Assembly: GCF_014652555.1 (NCBI RefSeq)
Contig: NZ_BMZA01000009.1
Span: forward strand, 62,001 to 126,000
DNA from: Novosphingobium colocasiae
GTDB taxonomy: Bacteria > Pseudomonadota > Alphaproteobacteria > Sphingomonadales > Sphingomonadaceae
DNA: 64,000 nucleotides
Reading direction: 5' to 3'
Part shown: positions 8,354 to 16,516 of the stretch, one piece after another
How positions within the stretch are numbered: position 1 is the stretch's first letter
Layout of the letters: every line of letters begins with the position of its first letter
Translations under genes and position numbers: made by a program
The notes under the pieces: model-generated
Databases searched by the model: none
What the model saw: the letters and a program-made list of their open reading frames with translations, nothing else
Told to the model about the DNA's origin: nothing

Positions 8354-8543
8354 GGGAAGTGCCTTCTTCGCTTCTTCGGATTTCGTCCGGCGAGATAGGG
8401 TATGAAGGGGGCTTTTGCCAAGCACGGCGACGGCATCGATTTCGTTCACACCCGGCAATCCGGGCTTTATCCCCATGCCGGTTCCAGGGCGCTCGGCAGG
8501 CTGCGCATTGATTTTCCGGTCAGGCCGCTCCAAGTGGTCCGCC

Positions 8544-9422
8544 ATGAGCACCATTCCCGGCCCGACCTCGAACCGTTTCATGTCGCAGCGTTTGCGGCTC
8601 AACTATGCGGAATGGGGCGATCGCGATGCGCCTTTGCTGATCCTCCAGCACGGCGGGCAGGATCACTGCCGCAGTTGGGACTGGGTGGCCCGCGAGCTGA
8701 TGCAGGACTGGCGGATCATCTGCCCGGACCTGCGCGGCCATGGCGACAGCGAATGGTCGCCCGAAGGCTATTATGGGTTTGACGCCTATGTTTATGATTT
8801 TGCGCAGCTGGTCCATACGCTGGGGCGCGAGCAGGTGACGATCATCGGCCATTCGCTGGGAGGCAATGTGGCCACGCGGTTTACCGGGCTTTATCCGGAC
8901 AAAGTGCGCAAGTTCGTCAACATCGAAGGGCTGGGCCCGGTTGAAAGCATACTGCCCGACAAGGGCAAGGGTACTCCGGCCGAGCGCCTGCGCGCGTGGA
9001 TCACGGCCAAGCGCGACACGGCCGGCCGCATGCCCAAGCGCTACACCTCGCTCACCGACGCCTGCGCGCGGATGAAGGAGGTCAACGGCTTCCTGACGCT
9101 CGAAAAGGCACGCCACCTGACCGTTCACGGCACCACTCGCAACGAGGACGGAACCTGGAGCTGGAAGTACGACAACTACCTGCATGTCTGGCCGACGACG
9201 AGCCTGACGCCCGAGCTGCTGAATGAAATCTGGACTGCAATCACCTGCCCGCTACTGCTCCTCTACGGCAAGGACAGTTTCGCCACCAGCCCGGCAATCG
9301 ACGGCCGGCTGGAACGCCTCCCTACCGCGCGGCTGATCGAATACGAAAACGCCGGGCACTGGCTGCATCACGACCAGTTCGATCGATTTATGGCTGACGT
9401 GAAAGCATTTCTGGCGGAATAG
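8544..9422 (+). CDS. Alpha/beta fold hydrolase
   Basis: 292 residues. The ATG at 8544 gives a start close to the first conserved strand (LRLNYAEWGDRDAPLLILQHGG). The catalytic machinery is clear: oxyanion-hole HGGQDH, PDLRGHGDSEWS, nucleophile Ser104 in IIGHSLGGNVA and the histidine in YENAGHWLHHDQ near the C-terminus. It belongs to the large epoxide-hydrolase/esterase-like branch, and the substrate cannot be told. It is divergent from trxB with about 190 bp between the starts. No partner genes follow in the same direction. Confidence 0.85.
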   Translation: MSTIPGPTSNRFMSQRLRLNYAEWGDRDAPLLILQHGGQDHCRSWDWVARELMQDWRIICPDLRGHGDSEWSPEGYYGFDAYVYDFAQLVHTLGREQVTIIGHSLGGNVATRFTGLYPDKVRKFVNIEGLGPVESILPDKGKGTPAERLRAWITAKRDTAGRMPKRYTSLTDACARMKEVNGFLTLEKARHLTVHGTTRNEDGTWSWKYDNYLHVWPTTSLTPELLNEIWTAITCPLLLLYGKDSFATSPAIDGRLERLPTARLIEYENAGHWLHHDQFDRFMADVKAFLAE

Positions 9423-9443
9423 GCCACTGTTGCGCGGACACAG

Positions 9444-9635
9444 TCAGCGCGCAGTCGCCTCGGCAACGTGAGACGATACCTGCGGGAATCGCGAAAAGGG
9501 TTCGGCAAAAGCGGCGACAGCCGCGACGACACCAAGGATCACGGCGGGAATGACCAGCACGGTCATCGCCGAGCGACCAGTAGCGCCGAACTCGTCGTCC
9601 TCTCGATCAATTTGAGGGAAATCCTGCCGGTCCAT
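9444..9635 (-). CDS. Small hypothetical membrane protein
   Basis: 63 residues from ATG at 9635, with alternative starts at 9653 and 9671. The N-terminus is acidic and hydrophilic (DFPQIDREDDEFGATGRS) and is followed by one transmembrane helix MTVLVIPAVILGVVAAVAAFA, then a short polar tail. The composition looks protein-like, but no family is recognised and the ribosome binding site is weak. It is convergent with the hydrolase gene, separated by 21 bp. Confidence 0.4.
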   Translation of the reverse strand: MDRQDFPQIDREDDEFGATGRSAMTVLVIPAVILGVVAAVAAFAEPFSRFPQVSSHVAEATAR

Positions 9636-9788
9636 GCAATCGGAACCAGGCATCACCCGCAGTGTTCCCAAGCGCCCCGATGACCGTAGCGGCTCACAGC
9701 AAGCAAGCCACGCTCCGGCGGTCAGATGCCCTTGCCGTGCGATAACCCCGCCCTGAGACGCTGCATGCCAACGCCGGGAACGGGCGTA

Positions 9789-9992
9789 TCAGGAAAGAAG
9801 GAAATATCCCAGCGCCGCCCAGCAGGCGAGACATAGCGCGATGGCGACGACCAGACCGCGCGAATCGTGCTCCTCCCCGCTTTCGGCAGACCGATGCGCA
9901 GCATAGACGCGCGGCGCGGACATCCCGCCCGCCACGGTGTACCGGCTTGCGCCCCGGTTCATTCCAACAACATTGTCTTCAGCGACCTTCAT
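9789..9992 (-). CDS. Small hypothetical membrane protein
   Basis: 67 residues from ATG at 9992. Soluble N-terminal half, then a C-terminal transmembrane helix GLVVAIALCLACWAALGYFLLS, which suggests a tail-anchored protein. An in-frame ATG at 10130 would add 46 arginine-rich residues that look like non-coding sequence, although it has AGGA just before it. No family is recognised. The gene lies 153 bp upstream of the other small membrane ORF on the same strand. Confidence 0.4.
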   Translation of the reverse strand: MKVAEDNVVGMNRGASRYTVAGGMSAPRVYAAHRSAESGEEHDSRGLVVAIALCLACWAALGYFLLS

Positions 9993-10602
9993 CGAACCAC
10001 ATCCTACTCGCATGCGGGACCCGGCGACTGGCGAACGGACCCCACGACCTGTTCTGTTTTTATGGTCGGCAAGGTGCTGCCCTTGCCGCTGCGTTCTTCT
10101 CCGCAGCACATTTGTAACATGAACTGTCATTTTATCCTAGACTGCGGAAAAACTTTCCCAAAGTTACGCACATGCCTCTGAAGAATCGTCGCCGATCTAC
10201 ATTTTGGTAATTTTATTACTTTTTTAAGATTTTAAATTTTTCCATTCGCCCATTAATGATGCATTGCAGCATGGCTGGTTTTCAATCGGTTAGGGTCATC
10301 ATCGCGCGCGCAGCCCTCAATCAGGGCGCAAAAAGTTCTGCATAGCACAACGCCGGCCGCGTGACGTGGCGAGCGCGCATGCGCCGCAGCGATTGATGGC
10401 GAAAGGCGCTTTTACCCGTCCGAAAGAACGGTGATTCGCGTGAGGGGGTTTGGCGCGCCTGACCCGTGCAGCGAGTAGCGCCCGCCGCGCAGCCATCGGG
10501 ACGACCCGCAGTCGTGGCCATGCGAAGCTATGCTCGCAAAACCACCTCCTCGCGCCTGCGAGGTGGCAGGGCCGAAGCCCCATTGCCATGCTTTGAAAAG
10601 AA
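9993..10602. other. 610-bp intergenic region with an AT-rich block
   Basis: No convincing gene. Positions about 10190-10265 are strikingly AT-rich for this genome (runs of T and A around TTTTATTACTTTTTTAAG), next to tRNA-Arg and a small leftward membrane ORF. On the minus strand a promoter-like pair, TTGGGA and TAGGAT spaced about 16 bp, lies just before 10130. The rest is ordinary GC-rich sequence. Confidence 0.5.
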
Positions 10603-10679
10603 TGGCGCGCCCGGAACGATTCGAACGTCCGACCCTCAGATTCGTAGTCTGATGCTCTATCCAGCTGAGCTACGGGCGC
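10603..10679 (-). tRNA. tRNA-Arg (anticodon ACG)
   Basis: A complete 77-base cloverleaf on the minus strand. The acceptor stem GCGCCCG pairs with CGGGCGC, the D arm reads AGCTCAGCTGGATAGAGC, the anticodon loop is CTACGAA with anticodon ACG, and the T arm is GGACGTTCGAATCGTTC. The 3' CCA is encoded (10603-10605). The anticodon A would be deaminated to inosine to read CGU, CGC and CGA. Confidence 0.96.
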
Positions 10680-10716
10680 GTTGGAGTGGGGCCAATAGAA
10701 AGGGATCGAGGCCCCG

Positions 10717-11217
10717 TCAACGCCTTTCGACACTTGGCGGGAAGAGATTTTTTTCCACCCAGGCAATGAGCGCGGCGGCCAGCGGATAATCGAGTTCGGG
10801 CATCGCCAGCGCGGGCACTCGGTGCGGGTCCAGCCAGGCCATCGCCTCGCCTTCATGCAATTGCGGCTCGCCCGTCCACTGCCGCGCGGCATAGAGCAGG
10901 ATCACCAGCGACCGGGACGAACCGCCTGTGGACGAAGGCACGGTCATGCCGCTGGCGAAGCCGACCGGGCACAGCGCGGCGGGATCGATCGCGATGCCCA
11001 GTTCCTCTGCCATTTCGCGCGCGGCGGCCGCCTCGGGGGTTTCCCCGGCTTCCACCTTGCCACCCGGAAATTCCCATAGCCCGCCATGCACGGAACTGTG
11101 AGGCCGCTGGTGCATCAGGACATGGCCCTGCCCGTCGATCAGCGCGACGGCCGCCACCAGCAGCGCCGGGGCCACGGGGGGATCGGGATGTGTCGGATAT
11201 TCTGTCAGTTCAACCAT
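10717..11217 (-). CDS. Nudix hydrolase, MutT-like (8-oxo-dGTP diphosphatase type)
   Basis: 166 residues from ATG at 11217. The Nudix box GGKVEAGETPEAAAAREMAEELGI lies at residues 52-75 and has all the metal-binding glutamates. It follows VLMHQRPHSSVHGGLWEFPGG, which is the typical MutT approach (HQRPxxxxxxGLWEFPGG) of enzymes that sanitise oxidised nucleotides. Length is a little above MutT (about 130) because of an N-terminal leader and a C-terminal extension. A longer in-frame start at 11253 exists but gives an unconserved leader. It is divergent from the Flp pilin gene. The substrate assignment is by family resemblance only. Confidence 0.85.
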   Translation of the reverse strand: MVELTEYPTHPDPPVAPALLVAAVALIDGQGHVLMHQRPHSSVHGGLWEFPGGKVEAGETPEAAAAREMAEELGIAIDPAALCPVGFASGMTVPSSTGGSSRSLVILLYAARQWTGEPQLHEGEAMAWLDPHRVPALAMPELDYPLAAALIAWVEKNLFPPSVERR

Positions 11218-11288
11218 GGCGTTTAGCTTTGAATTAACCGTGACCTGCCACACAGGACCCTATTTTGCGGGCGAGCTGCAAGGACGCC

Positions 11289-11486
11289 ATGACCGGTTTT
11301 CGCGAATTCATCAAAACCCTGCGGTCGCTTTTCAACGACAGCACCGCGGCGAGCACAATCGAATACGCGATGATCCTGGGGTTCATCGTGCTGCTGATGT
11401 TCATCGCGCTCACCGGCCTTGCCACCGAGGTGACCCAGTTGTGGAACGACATTTCGACAAAAGCAGCAAACGCTGCGGGCCAGTAG
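11289..11486 (+). CDS. Flp/Fap-type pilin-like protein
   Basis: 65 residues from ATG at 11289 with AAGGA just upstream. The layout is a short basic leader, then the class IVb pilin core ASTIEYAMILGFIVLLMFIAL, with the Glu-Tyr pair of Flp pilins (E5-Y6 of the mature chain). The residue before the predicted cleavage point is Ala, where Gly is usual, so processing by a TadV/CpaA-type prepilin peptidase is uncertain. The core is a single hydrophobic helix followed by a polar tail. A second, more canonical Flp gene follows 110 bp downstream. No other tad/cpa gene is in the window. Confidence 0.8.
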   Translation: MTGFREFIKTLRSLFNDSTAASTIEYAMILGFIVLLMFIALTGLATEVTQLWNDISTKAANAAGQ

Positions 11487-11596
11487 ACCCACTTAAGCTT
11501 TTTTCAACTAATCGCGCCTAATTCTGCAGTTGTCCGGGGGGCCAAAGGGGCAAAACGGATCGGGTACACCAGACTGCTACATCCAGGAGACTGACT

Positions 11597-11773
11597 ATGA
11601 AGTTTCTCGCCAAGCTGCGCCGCAACGAAGAAGGCGCCACCGCTATCGAATACGGCCTGATCGCCGCTCTCATCGCCGTTGCCGCGATCGCCGCGATGCA
11701 GGGCATGGGCTCGCAGCTCAAGTCCACCTTCGAGAAGACCTCGTCCAACATGGCGTCTGTCAACAACTCGTAA
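11597..11773 (+). CDS. Flp family type IVb pilin
   Basis: 58 residues from ATG at 11597, with AGGAGA 6 bp upstream. The prepilin motif is NEEGATAIEYGLIAALIAVA: cleavage after Gly13 would leave ATAIEY at the mature N-terminus, as in Flp1 of Caulobacter and Aggregatibacter. The rest is one hydrophobic helix and a short polar tail (KSTFEKTSSNMASVNNS). It should polymerise into a tight-adherence pilus, if the assembly genes are present elsewhere. A strong intrinsic terminator follows at 11816. Confidence 0.93.
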   Translation: MKFLAKLRRNEEGATAIEYGLIAALIAVAAIAAMQGMGSQLKSTFEKTSSNMASVNNS

Positions 11774-11815
11774 GGTTGAAGCGTCGAACTGATCGACGCA
11801 AAGCTAAACGGATGA

Positions 11816-11843
11816 GGGCGGCAGGTTATCCTGCCGCCCTTTT
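11816..11843 (+). terminator. Intrinsic terminator after Flp pilin
   Basis: Perfect 10-bp stem GGGCGGCAGG / CCTGCCGCCC with a TTAT loop, followed by TTTT. It sits 43 bp after the pilin stop codon and fits rho-independent termination of the Flp transcript. Confidence 0.9.
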
Positions 11844-11896
11844 CGTATGTGCTGATGCCGCATGCGCTTGGCCGATCGCAGTAATAGCTAAATCTA

Positions 11897-13399
11897 TCAG
11901 TAAGTTACGATCTTGACGAGCTGCCCCGCCTTCAGCGTGGAGGTGCTGGTCAGCCCGTTCAGCACCAGAAACCGCTCCAGCTTGGCATCGGAGAATGCCA
12001 TGCGGTTAGCCAGCGACTGGATGGTGTCGCCGGATTTGACAGTCACGACGTCGAGTTGCCGGGGCTTCACGCTGCCGGCTTCGCTGGCCGAAATGCGGTG
12101 CAGGCTCTTGAACATGGAGTTGTAGATACCGGCGTTGCCCGCCTGCGTCAGCGCCACGAAGTGGTACGCCTGCCCGCCGCCGAAGTCGTAAGCGAAGACC
12201 ACGGCATCCATCTGTCCGCTCGAACCCTGCACCCGGGCGACGCCATAGGCGGCGGGAATGCCGTTAACGCTGGCCGATTCGATGCTCGACGGGGTGATCT
12301 GCGCCTGCCCGCTGGGGGTGAGCGCGGCAAAAGCAGCGCGAATGTACGAATCGAGGGTGCCGGTCAGCTTGCCACCCGAAAACTGTGCCTTCCCCGATTG
12401 CCCGCTGATGGTCACCGCGCTGCTGCCGTTGACCATGAAGAAGCCGTCCGGCGCAGAAAATGCGAATCGCAGCACCGGGTGCGTGAAGTTTCGCCCGTCG
12501 ACGATGCCCTGCTTGGGGTCATCGCCATAGACCAGCCCGTCGATTCGCGAGAGGAAGGTATCGCGATTGAGCGTACCGGTGGCATTGGCCCCGGCCCGCG
12601 TCATCGCCGCGCGCACGCGTGAGGCGGGATCGGGGTGGGTAGAGGCCCATTCGGGCACCTGATTCGACGTGCCGCGAAGTTGCGCTTCCAGCGCATTCTG
12701 CCGCGCCAGGCTTTCCAGCACCGTGCTCATCGCGCGCGGATCGTATCCGGCCCGCTTGAGGTAGGTAATTCCCAGATTGTCCGCCTCTTCCTCTTGCGCA
12801 CGCGAATATTTCAGCGTCAGCAGTTGCGACCCGGTAGAGAAGACCTTCTGGCCCAACTGGCCCAGTTCGTTATTGCCCAGCAGCACTCCGCTCAGGATCG
12901 AACCCAGCGCGCCCAGCACCTGGTTACGCTTCGCTGCCGATTCGCGCTTCGCGGCGTGCCGCGCGGCGACATGGCCGACCTCGTGACCGAGGACCCCGGC
13001 CAGTTCGGCCTCGTTGTTCATCAGCGCGGTCAACTGGCGAGTCACGTAGACATAGCCGCCGGGGATCGCGAAGGCGTTATTGACCGGCGAATTGAGCAGG
13101 GTGACGGTAAAATCGGAACGCGCATTGCCGAGGCCCGACTGAACCGCGATGTTCTGCCCCACAGACGTGACATAGCTCGCCTGGGGGCCGGTTACCGCGC
13201 CGCCGAATTCCGCCAGCAGTTGCGGGTGCGCCTTGGCCCCTTCGGCCTTGTCCGTCGCGCTGATCGCGCGCGGTGCGCTTGCCACGCTCTTGGATTTGGC
13301 GCTGGCCGTGCCGTCCGCCGCGCAGGCTTGCAGGACCACGGCAACCGCGATGAACGGCAGGCCCACTTGCACCAGCCGCGAACCAATTGCTCTTTTCAT
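11897..13399 (-). CDS. M48 family zinc metalloprotease lipoprotein with C-terminal LysM domain
   Basis: 500 residues from ATG at 13399, with a GGGGA about 5 bp upstream; in-frame ATGs at 13405 and 13411 are alternatives. The signal peptide is lipoprotein-type with Cys26 in VVLQACAADG. The M48 peptidase core has the zinc motif HEVGH at residues 139-143 and the third ligand in EEEADNLGI. The middle region carries a long beta-rich domain, and the last 50 residues are a LysM module (VKSGDTIQSLANRMAFSD, then LVLNGLTSTSTLKAGQLVKI). This is the BepA/LoiP-like group that works on outer-membrane protein quality control, here likely also tethered to peptidoglycan. It is 74 bp downstream of xerD. Confidence 0.92.
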   Translation of the reverse strand: MKRAIGSRLVQVGLPFIAVAVVLQACAADGTASAKSKSVASAPRAISATDKAEGAKAHPQLLAEFGGAVTGPQASYVTSVGQNIAVQSGLGNARSDFTVTLLNSPVNNAFAIPGGYVYVTRQLTALMNNEAELAGVLGHEVGHVAARHAAKRESAAKRNQVLGALGSILSGVLLGNNELGQLGQKVFSTGSQLLTLKYSRAQEEEADNLGITYLKRAGYDPRAMSTVLESLARQNALEAQLRGTSNQVPEWASTHPDPASRVRAAMTRAGANATGTLNRDTFLSRIDGLVYGDDPKQGIVDGRNFTHPVLRFAFSAPDGFFMVNGSSAVTISGQSGKAQFSGGKLTGTLDSYIRAAFAALTPSGQAQITPSSIESASVNGIPAAYGVARVQGSSGQMDAVVFAYDFGGGQAYHFVALTQAGNAGIYNSMFKSLHRISASEAGSVKPRQLDVVTVKSGDTIQSLANRMAFSDAKLERFLVLNGLTSTSTLKAGQLVKIVTY

Positions 13400-13473
13400 A
13401 TGCATCCCCATTGTCGCCTGTCCCATCAGCAACCTGATATCGTTCTGATTGTTCCGCGTGTTCGGGTTCCGCG

Positions 13474-14400
13474 TCAACGCCCCGCACGACCGAGCGGGTG
13501 ACGGGCATTGACCAGTTCGACCAGCCTGGCGCTGTCAACATGGGTGTAGATCTGGGTGGTCGCGATGTCGGCATGGCCCAGCAGGGTCTGCAGCACGCGC
13601 AGGTCCGCCCCGCCCTCCAGCAAATGCGTGGCGAAGGCATGGCGCAGGACGTGGGGAGAAACCTGCGCCGGATCGATCCCGGCCCGCACTGCGAGGCCGC
13701 GCAGCAACTGGAACAGCCGCACCCGCGTCAGGTGCCCCGCCGCTCCCGATGACGGAAACAGGAAGCGCGGCCCCTTCGCCGCCGCCTTGCCCACGCCGCG
13801 CACCGCCAGCCAGCGGGTCAGTGCGGCGCGGGCGCGGGTGCTGACCGGCACCATGCGCTGTTGCCCGCCCTTGCCGGTGACGTGAAGGAACGGCGCGTCG
13901 CGGGGGACTGCCGCGATCGGCAGGCTGACCAGCTCGCTCGCCCGAAGACCCGATCCGTACAGCAGTTCCAGCAGAGTAAGGAGCCGGATCGCCTCGCGCG
14001 GGGCACCCGCTGCGCTCGCCTCATCCTCGGCGCGCAGCAGCATCCGTTCGACATCGTCGCGCGAAAGGACGCGCGGCAGCGGCCGGCGCGTGCGCGGCCG
14101 GGGCAGCGCGGCTGACGGGTCGCCGTCGCGCATCCCCTCATCGACCAGGAAACCATAGAACTGCCGCAACGCAGAACAGCGCCGCGCCAGCGAGGATGCG
14201 GCCAGGTCCGACCATGCCGCCGCCAGCCTGCCCACCGCCGCCTCGTCCGCCCCCGCCAGATCGCCCAGCACCGCGCGCGCCGCTTCCAGATCGCGGCGAT
14301 AGGCGGCAAGCGTGTTGGCAGCGGCTCCGCGTTCGGCGGCGAGCATGGCGAGGAACCGTGCAACAGGATCGTCCGGCCCGGTTTCCGGTCCGTCCGCCAC
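13474..14400 (-). CDS. xerD: Site-specific tyrosine recombinase XerD
   Basis: 308 residues. The SAM-like N-terminal domain (residues about 10-100) is followed by the catalytic domain with all tyrosine-recombinase residues: Arg153 in SGLRASELVSL, Lys177 in TGKGGQQR, His250 and Arg253 in SPHVLRHAFATHLL, His276 in LGHADIATTQIYTH and the nucleophile Tyr285. Length and motifs are those of the housekeeping XerD that works with XerC at dif to resolve chromosome dimers, not an integron or phage integrase. The gene lies between the exported 622-aa protein (28 bp upstream) and the M48 protease. Confidence 0.93.
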   Translation of the reverse strand: MADGPETGPDDPVARFLAMLAAERGAAANTLAAYRRDLEAARAVLGDLAGADEAAVGRLAAAWSDLAASSLARRCSALRQFYGFLVDEGMRDGDPSAALPRPRTRRPLPRVLSRDDVERMLLRAEDEASAAGAPREAIRLLTLLELLYGSGLRASELVSLPIAAVPRDAPFLHVTGKGGQQRMVPVSTRARAALTRWLAVRGVGKAAAKGPRFLFPSSGAAGHLTRVRLFQLLRGLAVRAGIDPAQVSPHVLRHAFATHLLEGGADLRVLQTLLGHADIATTQIYTHVDSARLVELVNARHPLGRAGR

Positions 14401-14428
14401 CCGCGTTAGCCCCGGCCGCCTGGGATCA

Positions 14429-16297
14429 TCATGCGCGCGCGACGGCTTCGGCCGCGATCATCCGCGCCTCTGCGCCCAGCCCCACCCGGTTCAGCGCCGA
14501 GACGATGTGGAACAGGTAGCGCGGCGTCATGCCGCCCCAATCCCGCCCCTGCATGCCAAAGCCGGCCAGCAGCGCCACACTGGCCTGATCGCCGCGCGCG
14601 GCGGCCGAATCGATCGCCTGCGTGAAGCGCGTCGTGCTGTCGAGCTTGAGCGCCATGTCGCTGGAATAGCGCTGGACATCGCCGTCGCCGAGCCGCCCGA
14701 GCCCGGCAAGGCCGGCGATCAGGAACGCGCTCTTGCGGCGGTTGCCGCTCTCGTCCGCACCGGCAAACGTATCGATGGCTCCGGTATCGACGGTGCGCGA
14801 GGATATCGGCGAGGCCAGCGCCAGCAGCGCCCAGCCCTCGCTCCCGGCGTTGACCACCGGGGCCCAGCGCATCGCATTGGCGTCATAGCCCGCCGCCAGC
14901 ATCGAGGCGATCAGCGGCGCGGCATTGTCCGCCATGTCCACCGCTGCGGGTATCCGGGCGGCGGCGGCGGCGGTCAGCACCTTGCGGCCGTAGCCGGTGA
15001 TCGGCCCGCCCGCCCCGGACCACAGCGCCTGCATCGCGGCAAGGCGATCGGCGGGGCTGTTCCCGGCGTAACTGTCACGCAGGGACGTCGCGAGGTCCTG
15101 CCAGCTTCCGGTGATGTCCTGCGCGGAATAGATCTGGCTGTAGAGATCGACCATCGCGGCGGTGGACAGCACCCCGGCACCCGCCGCGCGATCGGCGGCA
15201 GCGGCGCGGCGCTCCAGCCCCACCATCGGCGCGGTTGCGGTGATGAAATCGTAATCGCGCCCGGCCTTGGCCATCAGGTCCTTGGGCGGTTCGAGCCCCA
15301 CCCCGATCGCCAGGCCATAACGCCACGGCGTCATGTCTGCCGCCTCTTTCCACTCGATGGTCACCGCGCGGCGCGCCTTGCCCGCTGCGCCTGCGTACTT
15401 CTGCGCCAGCAGCGTGTCGATGCGCGGCATCCGCCCGCGAGACTGCATCTTGTCGAGCCTCGACAGCCCCGCCATCGCATTGCCCCGAAACGCCTCGCAG
15501 ATCGCGCGCGTCGCGTCCCAGCGCACGTCCTGGCTGAATTCGCCGTGGACGGCGGTCACCGGGCACAGGCCGGTGAAATCGGCGGTGCGCTGATAGACGT
15601 CGAGCGCCAGCGGGGCATAGACCGGGGTGTAGTTGGCGATATCGACGTCTTGCAGAAGCGCCCGCGCCGCATCGCCCTCGCCCATGCGCAGCAGCAGGCC
15701 GACGCGCAGCGCGGCGAACTCGGCCGGGTCCATTCCGGCGGGTGCCTGCAACCGCGAAGCCAGTGCCCGGCGCAGCAGGATATGGCCCCACCGCGATACC
15801 AGCGTGCCCTTGTTGAATTGCAGCGCCACCCGCACCAGTGACGGGTTCTGCGCCGCCAGCGACGGTGCCGGCAAGCCGCCCTCGCTCTCGTCAATCAGCC
15901 CCACCGTATCGAGCGAACGCTTGGCACCCGGCGGCATGTCGATCTGCGCCCGCGCGCCCAGCAGCGCCTCGAACTCCTGCGGGGTCATCGCCACCAGTTC
16001 GGCCAGCGTCGGCACGCGCGAAAGGATGCCGGTCGGCACCGGCGCGGTTGCCACCGTGCTCTCGCCGGGCAGCGTGATGGGGGGCATGCCCGGCAGCGGC
16101 TGCACCACCGGGGTAGAGGTCGCCTTGGGCGTGGGCACGCCCGAGGACGCGCGCGGGCCGCTTTGCGCGGCGGGTCCGGCGGGGGCGGCAGGCTCGTCAA
16201 AGCCCTTGGGCAGCAGCGATTCGGGGCCGTTCTGCGCCAGCGCCCAGCCCGACGTCAGCACCAGCGCCGCGCCGAGAAACAGATGACGACGCTTCAT
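14429..16297 (-). CDS. Exported protein of unknown function, 622 aa
   Basis: No family is recognised. The ATG at 16297 is chosen because it gives a clear Sec signal peptide (RRHLFLGAALVLTSGWALAQ) and because it overlaps the stop of the small membrane gene (ATGA). Residues about 25-100 are a Pro/Ala-rich disordered linker (AAPAGPAAQSGPRASSG and onward). The remaining 500 residues are mostly alpha-helical with repeated Ala/Leu-rich segments such as LLRMGEGDAARALLQDV and YAPLALDVYQRTADFTGL, which look like a helical-repeat (TPR/SLR-like) scaffold. It probably sits in the periplasm. Neighbours are a 44-aa membrane protein upstream and xerD downstream; divergent aroK lies on the other side. Confidence 0.8.
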   Translation of the reverse strand: MKRRHLFLGAALVLTSGWALAQNGPESLLPKGFDEPAAPAGPAAQSGPRASSGVPTPKATSTPVVQPLPGMPPITLPGESTVATAPVPTGILSRVPTLAELVAMTPQEFEALLGARAQIDMPPGAKRSLDTVGLIDESEGGLPAPSLAAQNPSLVRVALQFNKGTLVSRWGHILLRRALASRLQAPAGMDPAEFAALRVGLLLRMGEGDAARALLQDVDIANYTPVYAPLALDVYQRTADFTGLCPVTAVHGEFSQDVRWDATRAICEAFRGNAMAGLSRLDKMQSRGRMPRIDTLLAQKYAGAAGKARRAVTIEWKEAADMTPWRYGLAIGVGLEPPKDLMAKAGRDYDFITATAPMVGLERRAAAADRAAGAGVLSTAAMVDLYSQIYSAQDITGSWQDLATSLRDSYAGNSPADRLAAMQALWSGAGGPITGYGRKVLTAAAAARIPAAVDMADNAAPLIASMLAAGYDANAMRWAPVVNAGSEGWALLALASPISSRTVDTGAIDTFAGADESGNRRKSAFLIAGLAGLGRLGDGDVQRYSSDMALKLDSTTRFTQAIDSAAARGDQASVALLAGFGMQGRDWGGMTPRYLFHIVSALNRVGLGAEARMIAAEAVARA

Positions 16298-16428
16298 CGC
16301 GGCAACTCCGGCACGGCAACAGTCTGGACGATCCCGGCCACCGGCTGTTCGCCGCCGGCGCGCCACGCCATCACCGCCAGCCCCGCTATCACCAGAACCA
16401 CCACTGCAGCGACAAGGCCCTTGCGCAT
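16294..16428 (-). CDS. 44-aa single-pass membrane protein
   Basis: MRKGLVAAVVVLVIAGLAVM followed by a short tail (AWRAGGEQPVAGIVQTVAVP). The helix covers residues 4-22. Its stop codon overlaps the ATG of the exported 622-aa protein by the ATGA arrangement, a strong sign of translational coupling and a real gene. Upstream in-frame starts would extend into the aroK region. The function is unknown; a membrane anchor or partner for the downstream protein is possible. Confidence 0.6.
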   Translation of the reverse strand: MRKGLVAAVVVLVIAGLAVMAWRAGGEQPVAGIVQTVAVPELPR

Positions 16429-16516
16429 TGAAACCGCCACTCGCCTTCCTTCTGACACCGCCAGCCCATCGCCCACGCTTGCGCTGCGACCTAGCGCAAC
16501 TATAGGCGGTGGGGCA

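Noticed and set aside
7382..8602. Longer trxB start with an 83-residue leader
   Set aside because: The leader has no similarity to TrxB, overlaps the divergent hydrolase start, and the TTG at 8353 has a good ribosome site.
10466..10789. Plus-strand frame over tRNA-Arg (GTIRTSDPQIRSLMLYP)
   Set aside because: Antisense of a tRNA again; no gene-like features outside the tRNA.
13474..14400. Integrase of a mobile element
   Set aside because: The recombinase is a full XerD with housekeeping neighbours and no att-like repeats, so no element is called.
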